Assembly (NCBI GenBank): GCA_003242425.1
Contig: QGUL01000066.1
Location: forward strand, 1 to 7,856
Direction: 5' to 3'
Length of the DNA stretch: 7,856 bases
From: Pseudomonadota bacterium
GTDB lineage: Bacteria; Pseudomonadota; Gammaproteobacteria; Burkholderiales; SG8-39
Positions 1 through 7,856 of the stretch are shown one piece after another (position 1 is the first letter of the stretch; every line of letters begins with the position of its first letter). The position numbers were made by a program, and so were the translations under genes. The notes under the pieces were generated by a model that saw nothing but the letters and a program-made list of their open reading frames with translations, had not been told where the DNA came from and made no database searches.

Positions 1-40
1 GTGGGGTGTTGGGGGGTGGGGGGTTGGGGGAGGGGAGAAC
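1..40. other. G-rich window edge, probable sequence or assembly artefact
   Basis: Apart from three A residues at the 3' side and one C at base 40, these bases are only G and T, in runs of four to six G separated by one to four other bases. This is unlike the rest of the window, where C is as common as G. A read-end or low-signal artefact at a contig terminus is the simplest explanation. If real, the run fits the pattern of a G-quadruplex. In the autotransporter frame it is open and would encode a Gly/Trp/Val string that does not resemble the passenger downstream. Confidence 0.6.
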
Positions 41-2056
41 ATGTGTTGGACCGGTGTGTCGGTCTTCACCCTGCGAGATGATGCGGTCGGCCTCTGGGCC
101 TATGACGGGGGAACGATCAATGCGCTGCGTCCCATTGTCATGACCGAAGGCGCCTTCGCGGACGGCCTGCTCGCCACCACAGGCAGCACGGTGATCGCCA
201 CCGACCCCATCGTGCGGGTGAGCGGTGCCGACGCCGCGGCGATCTACACCTCACAGACGGGTGCGCAGCCGAACGTGATCACCGTCAACGGCGGTCATCT
301 GGAGGCCAGCCAGGGACCGATTGTCGTCGCAACAGCCGGAGCGAACAGTGTTGTCTCCATCAACGGCCCTGTCACGCTCGTGCCCGGCATGGTGGCGGGT
401 CGCCCGACGTTCGCGATCGTGCGCGGGGGTATGCCTGTCCAGCTTGACCTCAACCTCACCGACGTGGCGGGCGCGACGGGCGATTTTCTGGTGAACGACG
501 CCTCCGCCCACACCGTCAATTTCCGCATGCTCCGAAGCGCCTGGTCCGGCAATTTGGAAGCCGATCCGGTCCATACCGTGAATGTCGATCTGGCCGCTTC
601 GCGATGGACGGGCTGGGCGGCCAATGCCAGCCTGATCGCACTCGACGCCGCCGGCGCATGGCACATGACCGGGTCCTCGAACGCGGACGAGGTGCGCAAT
701 GCCGGCTTGATCCGCTTCGTGCCCCAGGCGGGCGCTTTTTCGACCTTGACGGTGAGCAACTACGTGGGGCAGGGCGGCGTGCTGGCACTCAACACCATGT
801 TCGACGGCGACGGCTCGCCCAGCGACCTGCTGGTGATCGACGGCGGCACGGCGACCGGCTCGACGGGCCTGCTCGTCACCTATGCCGGCGGCAGCGGCGC
901 GCCGACCGTGGGCGACGGCATCCGCGTGGTGCAGGTGATCAACGGCGGCGCGACGAATCTGGACGCCTTCCATCTCGCCGGGCGGGTCGCGGCCGGCGCT
1001 TATGAATACGCGCTGTTCCGCGGCGGCGCCACCAGCCCCGAGGACTGGTTCCTGCGAACCGTCGTCGATGTGAACGGCGCGCCGGTTTATCGGCCGGAGG
1101 TGCCGCTGTACGCGCCCGTTCCGGCACTGGCACGTCATCTGGGCTTGGCAAGCCTCGGCACTTTGCACGAACGCATCGGCGAGCAGCTCAACAACGAGCA
1201 GCCCATCGAGCCGGCGCGCTTCGGCAACGGCGCATGGTTGCGCCTCATCGGCGAGCATGGCGAAAACCGCTGGTCCGGTCCACTCGACGTGCGTGCCCGC
1301 CATCTCGAGCTGATCGGCATCCAGGTCGGCCACGACCTGCATCGCGACCTGCGCGAGGACGGCCGCCGCGACCATGCCGGCGTCTACGTGGCTTACACCG
1401 AGGCCAGGGCGGATATCCGCGGCGCGGCGATGGGCCAGCAGCGTCTCGATGTCGGGCGCGTGAAACTGGATGGTCCCGCGCTGGGCGGCTATTGGACCCG
1501 CTTCGGTCCGTCGGGTGCTTATCTGGATGCTGTGGCGCAGGTCAACTGGTTCGACGTGCAGGCCGATTCCGACCATGGCGCACGCCTGGACACGAGCGGC
1601 TGGGCGCTGGCCGCATCGTTGGAAGCCGGGTATCCCTTCCGCATCGGGGAGCGCTGGCAACTGGAGCCGCAGGCGCAGATCGTTTATCAGACCGTAAGCG
1701 TCGACGCCGACCGCGACGCGTATTCGAAAATCGCATGGGCTGAAGACGATGCGGTGACCGGTCGTGTCGGCGCACGGCTGCAATACAGACGCAAGGCGGG
1801 TGACAAGCTGTGGCAGCCGTACCTCAAGGTCGATCTCTGGCACACCTTCAGCGGTACGGACCGGACGAAGTTTGATCAGGGGATGGCGCTTTCCAACCGC
1901 TTCGGGCACAGCGGGGCGGAGGCAGGCGCGGGAATCACCGTGCGTTTTTCGCGCCGGACCAGCTTCTATGGCCACCTGGATTACCAGTGGTCCCTGGGCG
2001 GCAGGGAGCGTTATACGGCGGTTCAGGGCGCCGCGGGCCTGAGGTTCGACTGGTAA
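41..2056 (+). CDS. Pertactin-like autotransporter (type Va), 5'-truncated: passenger end plus beta-barrel
   Basis: This is the C-terminal part of a self-secreting surface protein. The barrel inserts in the outer membrane and the passenger is exposed outside. Numbering from the ATG at 41, residues about 10-230 are Gly/Ala/Val/Asn/Thr-rich with short alternating strands, as in a beta-helix. Residues 233 to about 350 (FSTLTVSNYV, then VLALNTMFDGDGSPSDLLVI) match the autochaperone region of pertactin-like passengers. Residues about 362-385 form an amphipathic helix, likely the pore-spanning linker. Residues about 395-671 are a roughly 277-residue barrel domain of usual length, with alternating aromatic strands, ending GLRFDW; a terminal aromatic is the usual BAM recognition signal. 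No signal peptide is present and the frame is open to the window edge, so the ATG at 41 is probably not the true start. Apart from Cys2, inside the suspect edge sequence, the protein has no cysteine, typical of autotransporters. No protease or lipase motif is visible, so the passenger's function is unknown. Confidence 0.88.
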   Translation: MCWTGVSVFTLRDDAVGLWAYDGGTINALRPIVMTEGAFADGLLATTGSTVIATDPIVRVSGADAAAIYTSQTGAQPNVITVNGGHLEASQGPIVVATAGANSVVSINGPVTLVPGMVAGRPTFAIVRGGMPVQLDLNLTDVAGATGDFLVNDASAHTVNFRMLRSAWSGNLEADPVHTVNVDLAASRWTGWAANASLIALDAAGAWHMTGSSNADEVRNAGLIRFVPQAGAFSTLTVSNYVGQGGVLALNTMFDGDGSPSDLLVIDGGTATGSTGLLVTYAGGSGAPTVGDGIRVVQVINGGATNLDAFHLAGRVAAGAYEYALFRGGATSPEDWFLRTVVDVNGAPVYRPEVPLYAPVPALARHLGLASLGTLHERIGEQLNNEQPIEPARFGNGAWLRLIGEHGENRWSGPLDVRARHLELIGIQVGHDLHRDLREDGRRDHAGVYVAYTEARADIRGAAMGQQRLDVGRVKLDGPALGGYWTRFGPSGAYLDAVAQVNWFDVQADSDHGARLDTSGWALAASLEAGYPFRIGERWQLEPQAQIVYQTVSVDADRDAYSKIAWAEDDAVTGRVGARLQYRRKAGDKLWQPYLKVDLWHTFSGTDRTKFDQGMALSNRFGHSGAEAGAGITVRFSRRTSFYGHLDYQWSLGGRERYTAVQGAAGLRFDW

Positions 2057-2066
2057 GCAGGGTGGC

Positions 2067-2118
2067 TCGCCGGGCCTTCGGTCGCCAGGCGGGCCTGCCT
2101 TGCCCGTCAGGCCGGCGA
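2067..2118 (+). terminator. GC-rich stem-loop after autotransporter stop, possible terminator without U-tract
   Basis: It begins 11 bases after the autotransporter stop codon. TCGCCGG (2067-2073) and CCT (2075-2077) pair with AGG (2109-2111) and CCGGCGA (2112-2118), giving ten base pairs with one bulged G at 2074. The loop contains further complementary segments (CAGG 2086-2089 with CCTG 2094-2097). An alternative pairing is GGCCTG (2092-2097) with CAGGCC (2108-2113). No T-run follows, so it is not a classical intrinsic terminator. It could protect the 3' end or simply reflect GC-rich sequence. Confidence 0.25.
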
Positions 2119-2300
2119 AGGAGGCCATTGACCTGCATCCCGTACGACGGGGTGAAGCCGTCGCGGTTCGCAGGCATGACGTCTGGCGACCTGCGCAGCC
2201 TGTTTGATCCGATGCCCTGCATGGGTTTATCACTTGTCCGCCGCGGATCGTCACAGGAGATTAAATATCCTTTTCTGCAGCGCCGGCGCGGCGGTCGGAT

Positions 2301-2326
2301 GCCCGCAGCCCTTTAGGGCATCGGGC
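2301..2326. other. Nested hairpin in the autotransporter-tig intergenic region
   Basis: GCCCG (2301-2305) pairs with CGGGC (2322-2326), and GCCC (2308-2311) pairs with GGGC (2316-2319) around a TTTA tetraloop, with a 2x2 internal loop between the stems. An alternative is GATGCCC (2298-2304) with GGGCATC (2316-2322), seven perfect pairs. A mildly T-rich stretch follows (2333-2355) but there is no uninterrupted T-run, so a terminator role is only possible. Confidence 0.3.
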
Positions 2327-2420
2327 GCGCATGGTATCTTTCGGCTTTAGTTTTCGGCGCCGGCTTCGTCGGGTACCCGCCAAGGGGCCGGGCGGACGGC
2401 GCCTGTTTACCTAAGCATCT

Positions 2421-2456
2421 GGTGAAAAAGAAAAATGCGTGTTGCGATACGCATTT
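2421..2456 (-). terminator. Strong hairpin before tig; reads as an intrinsic terminator on the minus strand
   Basis: AAATGCGT (2433-2440) is a perfect inverted repeat of ACGCATTT (2449-2456). Adding G2441-T2448 and T2442-A2447 gives a ten-pair stem with a TGCG tetraloop. On its upstream side is an A-rich tract (2424-2435), which on the minus strand is a T-rich tail directly after the stem, the form of an intrinsic terminator. There is no minus-strand gene here to terminate, so it may stop antisense transcription coming out of tig. On the plus strand the same hairpin would sit in the tig 5' leader, about 85 bases before the start codon. Confidence 0.45.
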
Positions 2457-2540
2457 AGGTTCCGGCGCCCCACGGCGTAAGGGTTCCAGTCTCTTCTTTG
2501 CACCAACTCATCGTTCACGTCATTCTGGATGTCCTCCCGC

Positions 2541-3845
2541 ATGCAAAGCACCGTTGAAAACCTGGGGCAGCTCGAACGCCGCCTCACCATGGCCGTTCCC
2601 CTTGCGCAAATCGATAAAAAGGTCGACGAGCGTCTCAAGCGCCTGGCGCGCACCGTAAAGATGCCGGGTTTCCGTCCGGGCAAGGTGCCGCTCAAGCTGG
2701 TGGCCCAGCAATACGGCCCGCAAGTGCGCTCCGAAGTCATCGGCGACGAGGTCCAGAAGGCGTTCAGCGAAGCGGTACGCGGGCAGAACCTGCGCGTGGC
2801 CGGCTATCCGCGCTTCGAACCGAAGCCCGACGCCCCGGCCGACGAGCTGCATTTCCACGCCACGTTCGAGGTCTATCCCGAGTTCGAACCGGCCGACCTC
2901 TCCGGGGTGACGATCGAACGGCCGGTCCTCACGGTGACCGACGCCGAGGTCGACAAGACCATCGAAGTGCTGCGCAAGCAGCGGGCGCATTTCCATGCGG
3001 CCGACCGGGCCGCCCAGGACGGCGACCGCGTCACCATCGATTTCGTCGGCACCATTGACGGGGCGGAGTTCGAAGGCGGCAAGGGCGAGGATTTCGCCTT
3101 CGTGCTGGGCGAAGGGCGCATGCTCGCGGACTTCGAAAACGGCGTGCGCGGCATGAGCGCCGGCGAGACGAAGAACGTCACCGTGAAATTCCCCGACGAC
3201 TATGCGGGCAAGGAGGTTGCAGGCAAGGAAGCGAGCTTCGCCATCACCTGCAAGCGCGTCGAGGCGCCGCATTTGCCCGAAGTGGATTCCGAGTTCGCAC
3301 GCCAGCTGGGCATCGCCGACGGCGACGTCGAGCGCCTGCGCGCGGAAATCAAGGCCAACGTCGAGCGCGAGGTCAAGAAACGCCTGGGCGGCGAAGTGAA
3401 ACAGAAGGTCATGCAGGCCCTGCTGGACGCGAACAAGGTCGAGCTGCCCAAGGCCCTGGTCGAAATGGAACAGGAGCGGCTGGTGCAGAACGCGCGCCGC
3501 GATCTGGAAGCGCGCGGCATCAAGATGGAAGGCATCCCGCTCGATCCCAAACTGTTCGAGGAGCAGGCCACGCGCCGTGTCACGCTGGGCCTGATCATCG
3601 GCGAGCTGGTCAAACGTCACGATTTGGCCGCCAAACCGGAACAGGTGCGGGCACTGATCGAGGAGTTCTCCCTCGCCTATGAGCAGCCGGACGAGGTGGT
3701 AAAATGGGTCTACTCTCAACCGGAGCGGCTCGCTGAATTCGAAGCGCTCGCCGTCGAGGACAATGTCGTCGACTGGGTGCTGAAGCAGGCCAAGGTGGTG
3801 GACCAGCCCGCCGACTTCGAGAAACTCATGGGGAACGCAGCATGA
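2541..3845 (+). CDS. tig: Trigger factor (ribosome-associated chaperone, peptidyl-prolyl isomerase)
   Basis: Trigger factor docks at the ribosomal exit tunnel through protein L23 (uL23) and shields nascent cytosolic chains. The product is 434 residues, close to the 432 of E. coli. Residues 1 to about 112 are the ribosome-binding domain with the signature loop GFRPGKVP at 43-50. About 150-246 is the FKBP-type isomerase domain ([15 protein letters not shown] from 160). The remainder is the helical C-terminal substrate cradle. I chose the ATG at 2541 because it starts MQSTVE and puts Gly43-Phe44-Arg45 at exactly the E. coli positions. An in-frame ATG at 2529 would add four residues (MSSR). Neither start has a Shine-Dalgarno sequence; the bases just before 2541 are pyrimidine-rich (CCTCCC). 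The stop codon overlaps the clpP start as ATGA, which suggests translational coupling. Identification is secure; the start is likely but not certain. Confidence 0.97.
   Translation: MQSTVENLGQLERRLTMAVPLAQIDKKVDERLKRLARTVKMPGFRPGKVPLKLVAQQYGPQVRSEVIGDEVQKAFSEAVRGQNLRVAGYPRFEPKPDAPADELHFHATFEVYPEFEPADLSGVTIERPVLTVTDAEVDKTIEVLRKQRAHFHAADRAAQDGDRVTIDFVGTIDGAEFEGGKGEDFAFVLGEGRMLADFENGVRGMSAGETKNVTVKFPDDYAGKEVAGKEASFAITCKRVEAPHLPEVDSEFARQLGIADGDVERLRAEIKANVEREVKKRLGGEVKQKVMQALLDANKVELPKALVEMEQERLVQNARRDLEARGIKMEGIPLDPKLFEEQATRRVTLGLIIGELVKRHDLAAKPEQVRALIEEFSLAYEQPDEVVKWVYSQPERLAEFEALAVEDNVVDWVLKQAKVVDQPADFEKLMGNAA
3697..3705 (+). promoter_or_regulatory. Possible extended -10 promoter inside the 3' end of tig, for clpP-clpX
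   Basis: TGG followed by TAAAAT (hexamer at 3700-3705) matches the extended -10 pattern TGnTATAAT at five of six hexamer positions, about 135 bases upstream of the clpP start. It is one of the few AT-rich spots in the coding part of tig. No recognisable -35 lies 17 bases upstream (CCTATG). The codons here (Val-Val-Lys-Trp) also explain the sequence, so this is only a candidate. Confidence 0.22.
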
Positions 3846-4510
3846 CGCGAACTGTCTGGTCACCTACCGCGGGCATCGACCCGTACGCGGCCTACGAGGA
3901 TCCGCGCGCCCTCGGCCTCGTGCCGATGGTCATCGAACAGAGCGGTCGCGGCGAGCGCGCCTACGACATCTATTCCCGCCTGCTGAAGGAGCGGGTGGTG
4001 TTCCTGGTCGGGCCGGTGAACGAGGTGTCGGCTAACCTCATCGTCGCGCAGCTTCTTTTTCTCGAATCCGAGAACCCGGACAAGGATATTTCGTTCTATA
4101 TCAATTCCCCGGGCGGTTCGGTTTCCGCGGGGCTGGCGATCTACGACACCATGCAGTTCATCAAGCCCGACGTCTCGACCCTGTGCATCGGCCAGGCGGC
4201 GAGCATGGGGGCGCTGCTACTGTGCGCCGGCGCGAAGGGCAAGCGCTACTGCCTGCCCAACTCGCGCGTGATGATCCACCAGCCCATGGGCGGTTTCCAG
4301 GGCCAGGCTTCGGACATCGAAATCCATGCCCGCGAGATCCTGTATCTCAAGGCGAAACTGAACGAGATCATGGCCAAGCACACCGGTCAGTCGGTCGAAC
4401 GGATCGCGAAGGACACCGACCGGGACAATTTCCTATCGGCTGAAGAGGCCATGAAGTATGGTCTGGTGGACCGTATCCTCACCTCGAGGACCGAGTCGGC
4501 GGGCGTATAA
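3842..4510 (+). CDS. clpP: ATP-dependent Clp protease proteolytic subunit ClpP
   Basis: ClpP is the cytosolic serine peptidase that assembles as two stacked heptameric rings and degrades chains fed in by ClpX (or ClpA). The product is 222 residues against 207 in E. coli. The catalytic triad is complete: Ser121 in GQAASMGA, His146 in MIHQPMGG and Asp195 in DRDNF. Each lies ten residues later than in the E. coli precursor. The offset comes from a longer N-terminal stretch before LVPMVIEQ; by alignment the self-processed mature form would begin near Gly25. The GSV oxyanion-region motif ([11 protein letters not shown]) is present. The start codon overlaps the tig stop as ATGA with a weak GGGGAA before it, so translation is probably coupled to tig. 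clpX follows after 14 bases. Identification is secure. An internal start such as Met29 is unlikely because it would remove the N-terminal axial loop. Confidence 0.98.
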   Translation: MTRTVWSPTAGIDPYAAYEDPRALGLVPMVIEQSGRGERAYDIYSRLLKERVVFLVGPVNEVSANLIVAQLLFLESENPDKDISFYINSPGGSVSAGLAIYDTMQFIKPDVSTLCIGQAASMGALLLCAGAKGKRYCLPNSRVMIHQPMGGFQGQASDIEIHAREILYLKAKLNEIMAKHTGQSVERIAKDTDRDNFLSAEEAMKYGLVDRILTSRTESAGV

Positions 4511-4514
4511 GGAG
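4509..4514 (+). promoter_or_regulatory. Ribosome binding site of clpX
   Basis: AAGGAG overlaps the last two bases of the clpP stop codon and sits 10 bases before the clpX ATG. It is the clearest Shine-Dalgarno sequence in the cluster and lets ribosomes finishing clpP restart on clpX. Confidence 0.75.
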
Positions 4515-4524
4515 CAGCACCACA

Positions 4525-5793
4525 ATGTCGGACAAAAGCGGCGGCGAAAAACTTCTCTACTGTTCGTTCTGCGGTAAGAGCCAGCACGAGGTACGGAAGC
4601 TCATCGCCGGCCCGTCGGTGTTCATCTGCGACGAATGCATCGAGCTCTGCAACGACATCATTCGCGAGGAGAGCGCGAGCGATAAGCTCGGCAAGTCCTC
4701 GCGCGCCGATCTGCCCACGCCGCAGGAGATCCGCGCCATCCTGGACCAGTACGTCATCGGCCAGGAGCACGCCAAGAAGATCCTGTCGGTCGCGGTGTAC
4801 AACCATTACAAGCGGTTGAAGCACCTCAACAAGACCGGCGACGATGTCGAGCTGTCGAAGTCGAACATCCTGCTCATCGGTCCGACCGGTTCGGGCAAGA
4901 CGCTGCTCGCGCAGACGCTTGCGCGGCTGCTCAACGTGCCCTTCGTGATCGCCGACGCGACCACGCTCACCGAAGCCGGCTACGTCGGCGAGGATGTCGA
5001 GAACATCATCCAGAAACTGCTGCAGAACTGCGACTACGACGTCGAGAAAGCCAAGCGCGGCATCGTCTACATCGACGAGATCGACAAGATTTCGCGCAAA
5101 TCCGACAACCCGTCGATCACGCGCGACGTGTCGGGCGAAGGCGTGCAGCAGGCCTTGCTGAAACTGATCGAGGGCACGATCGCCTCGGTGCCGCCGCAGG
5201 GCGGCCGCAAGCACCCGAACCAGGACTTCGTGCAGGTCGACACGACCAATATCCTGTTCATCTGCGGCGGCGCCTTCGACGGCCTGGAGAAGATCATCCG
5301 TCAGCGCTCGGAGAAGACCGGCATCGGCTTCGGCGCCGAGGTGCGCAGCCTGAGCAACAGCAAGGACATCAGCGAAGTGTTGAAGGGCGTGGAGCCCGAA
5401 GACCTGATCAAGTTCGGTCTCATCCCCGAGTTCGTCGGGCGCCTTCCGGTGGTGGCGACGCTGGAGGAACTGGACGAGACCGCGCTGATCCGCATTCTCA
5501 CCGAGCCGAAGAACGCGCTTATCAAGCAGTACCAGAAGCTGTTCTCGATGGAAGGCGTGGAACTGGAGGTCCGCCCGGACGCGTTGCACGCGATCGCGCA
5601 ACGCGCGCTGGCGCGCAAGACCGGCGCGCGCGGCCTGCGTTCGATCCTCGAGCATGCGCTGCTCGACACCATGTACGAATTGCCGGCGTTGGAAAACGTC
5701 AGCAAAGTGGTGGTGGACGAAGCGACCATCCTGGGCGAAGGTAAGCCGTTGCTCGTCTACTCCGATCAGCCCAAGGTGGCCGGATCGGCCTGA
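4525..5793 (+). CDS. clpX: Clp protease ATP-binding unfoldase ClpX
   Basis: ClpX is the hexameric AAA+ unfoldase that recognises tagged substrates (such as ssrA-tagged chains), unfolds them and passes them into ClpP. The 422-residue product has every key element. The N-terminal zinc-binding domain has Cys13, Cys16, Cys35 and Cys38. Walker A GPTGSGKT is at 119-126. The pore-1 loop GYVG is at 152-155 with Tyr153. Walker B has Asp184-Glu185. The RKH loop is at 228-230, and the IGF loop that docks on ClpP at 267-269. The sensor-2 motif GARGLR carries Arg369. The IGF loop and adjacent complete clpP together indicate a working ClpXP pair. The start is supported by AAGGAG 10 bases upstream and by the conserved N-terminus. 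It is probably cotranscribed with tig and clpP. No irregularities seen. Confidence 0.99.
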   Translation: MSDKSGGEKLLYCSFCGKSQHEVRKLIAGPSVFICDECIELCNDIIREESASDKLGKSSRADLPTPQEIRAILDQYVIGQEHAKKILSVAVYNHYKRLKHLNKTGDDVELSKSNILLIGPTGSGKTLLAQTLARLLNVPFVIADATTLTEAGYVGEDVENIIQKLLQNCDYDVEKAKRGIVYIDEIDKISRKSDNPSITRDVSGEGVQQALLKLIEGTIASVPPQGGRKHPNQDFVQVDTTNILFICGGAFDGLEKIIRQRSEKTGIGFGAEVRSLSNSKDISEVLKGVEPEDLIKFGLIPEFVGRLPVVATLEELDETALIRILTEPKNALIKQYQKLFSMEGVELEVRPDALHAIAQRALARKTGARGLRSILEHALLDTMYELPALENVSKVVVDEATILGEGKPLLVYSDQPKVAGSA

Positions 5794-5797
5794 AATG

Positions 5798-5823
5798 CCG
5801 GGCGCGCGTGAAAAGCGCCCCGG
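5798..5823 (+). terminator. GC-rich hairpin just after clpX, possible weak terminator
   Basis: Four bases after the clpX stop, CCGGGCGC (5798-5805) pairs with GCGCC-C-CGG (5815-5823), giving eight pairs with one bulged C at 5821 and a nine-base loop (5806-5814). No T-run follows, so clean intrinsic termination is unlikely. It may attenuate read-through into lon or stabilise the clpX 3' end. Confidence 0.3.
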
Positions 5824-5850
5824 TCAACGCGCGATGCCGCGTAAGCATTG

Positions 5851-5879
5851 CTTGAACATGCAGGGCGCTGCCCTCATGT
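5851..5879 (+). promoter_or_regulatory. Sigma-32 (heat-shock) type promoter candidate for lon
   Basis: CTTGAA at 5851-5856 matches the -35 of heat-shock promoters. After 15 bases, CCTCATGT (5872-5879) matches the -10 consensus CCCCATnT at all but one specified position. The spacing is within the usual range for RpoH promoters. Transcription would begin near 5886-5890, giving a leader of about 20 bases before the lon ATG at 5910. lon is a known RpoH-regulated gene in E. coli, so the position makes sense. A caution is that both hexamers lie in the arms of the 5854-5881 palindrome, which may exist for another reason. Confidence 0.5.
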
Positions 5880-5881
5880 TC
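5854..5881. repeat. Long palindrome/hairpin in the clpX-lon gap
   Basis: GAACATG (5854-5860) is a perfect inverted repeat of CATGTTC (5875-5881). Inside, AGGGC (5862-5866) pairs with GCCCT (5870-5874) around a GCT loop, with C5861 bulged. The whole gives a 12-pair stem. It could be a terminator for clpX (a loose T-containing stretch follows), a protein-binding operator over the lon promoter, or an RNA hairpin. The sequence alone does not decide. Confidence 0.6.
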
Positions 5882-5909
5882 GTTACTGTTCCGTCTCGGG
5901 GGTACCCGC

Positions 5910-7856
<1,947 letters not shown>

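Larger units (their letters stand above)
2057..2540. other. Intergenic region between autotransporter gene and tig; no gene recognised
   Basis: About 480 bases without a convincing gene. The short open frames here (for example one running out of the autotransporter end to 2316) are Arg/Gly/Pro-rich, lack family resemblance and have no ribosome binding site. No tRNA or other known RNA could be folded. The region holds a GC-rich stem-loop just after the autotransporter stop, a nested hairpin at 2301-2326 and a strong hairpin at 2433-2456. It must also hold the promoter for tig. Weak sigma-70-like candidates are an extended -10 (TGGTATCTT, 2332-2340) with TTTAGG 17 bases upstream of its hexamer, and TTGATC (2204-2209) with TATCAC (2228-2233). 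Neither is good enough to call. Confidence 0.7.

Noticed and set aside
1187..1200. LNNEQ (Asn384-Asn385) after the linker helix as a SPATE-like Asn-Asn cleavage site
   Set aside because: The surrounding residues do not match the conserved SPATE cleavage motif, and no serine-protease passenger is seen.
251..2254. 667-codon open frame on the minus strand across the autotransporter gene
   Set aside because: The opposite strand has convincing barrel and autochaperone motifs. The minus frame is an Arg/Ala/Gly/His-rich mixture without domain resemblance, as expected from the antisense of a GC-rich gene.
2257..2316. Small open frame after AGGAG ending in MPAAL
   Set aside because: The purine-rich site is about 40 bases from the nearest in-frame ATG (2299), and the peptide would have only five residues.
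2419..2505. tRNA-like fold ending in CACCA before tig
   Set aside because: A T-arm-like stem (AAGGG/CTCTT, with a loop starting TTC) and a terminal CCA are present, but position 57 of the loop is not a purine, the spacing to CCA is one base short, there is no D-arm or anticodon arm of proper size, and the acceptor stem has mismatches.
2520..3863. 447-codon minus-strand frame covering all of tig
   Set aside because: It mirrors tig codon bias, is Leu/Asp/His/Arg-rich with no family resemblance, and has no ribosome binding site or independent context.
4387..5655. 422-codon minus-strand frame opposite clpX
   Set aside because: It is antisense to a gene with complete ClpX motifs; its composition is that of reversed GC-rich codons.
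2371..5909. Shared GGGTACCCGC at 2371-2380 and 5900-5909 in the two intergenic regions
   Set aside because: One ten-base match containing a short palindrome can occur by chance in GC-rich DNA; the flanks differ and no other copies were noticed.

Overview
The window shows a GC-rich proteobacterial chromosome segment carrying the conserved cytosolic protein quality-control cluster tig-clpP-clpX-lon, all on the + strand, preceded by the 3' part of an autotransporter gene. The ClpP and ClpX protein sequences (for example the ClpP stretch [19 protein letters not shown] and the ClpX start with [14 protein letters not shown]) look most like Betaproteobacteria. That placement is from memory of the families, not from a search.

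Layout. Bases 1-40 are an almost pure G/T run that is probably a low-quality contig end. Bases 41-2056 encode the C-terminal part of a pertactin-like autotransporter: beta-helical passenger, autochaperone-type region, linker helix and outer-membrane beta-barrel ending in a C-terminal aromatic residue. Its true start lies outside the window. Bases 2057-2540 are non-coding, with several inverted repeats, including a hairpin at 2433-2456 that reads as an intrinsic terminator on the minus strand. tig (2541-3845) overlaps clpP (3842-4510) by four bases (ATGA), and clpX (4525-5793) follows after 14 bases, so these three look like one transcription and translation unit. A 116-base gap with a hairpin and a sigma-32-like promoter separates clpX from lon (5910 to the window edge). 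lon is cut off about 31 codons before the expected catalytic serine.

How the genes work together. Trigger factor receives nascent chains at the ribosome exit tunnel. ClpX unfolds tagged or specific substrates and feeds them to the ClpP peptidase. Lon is an independent ATP-dependent protease for misfolded and regulatory proteins. All the catalytic and structural motifs checked are intact within the covered parts. The autotransporter is a surface protein with no visible functional link to the cluster.

I see no undescribed system here. The points worth a second look are regulatory: the sigma-32-like promoter embedded in a long palindrome before lon, the tig-clpP overlap, the lack of a Shine-Dalgarno sequence at tig, a possible internal promoter in the end of tig, and the hairpin before tig.
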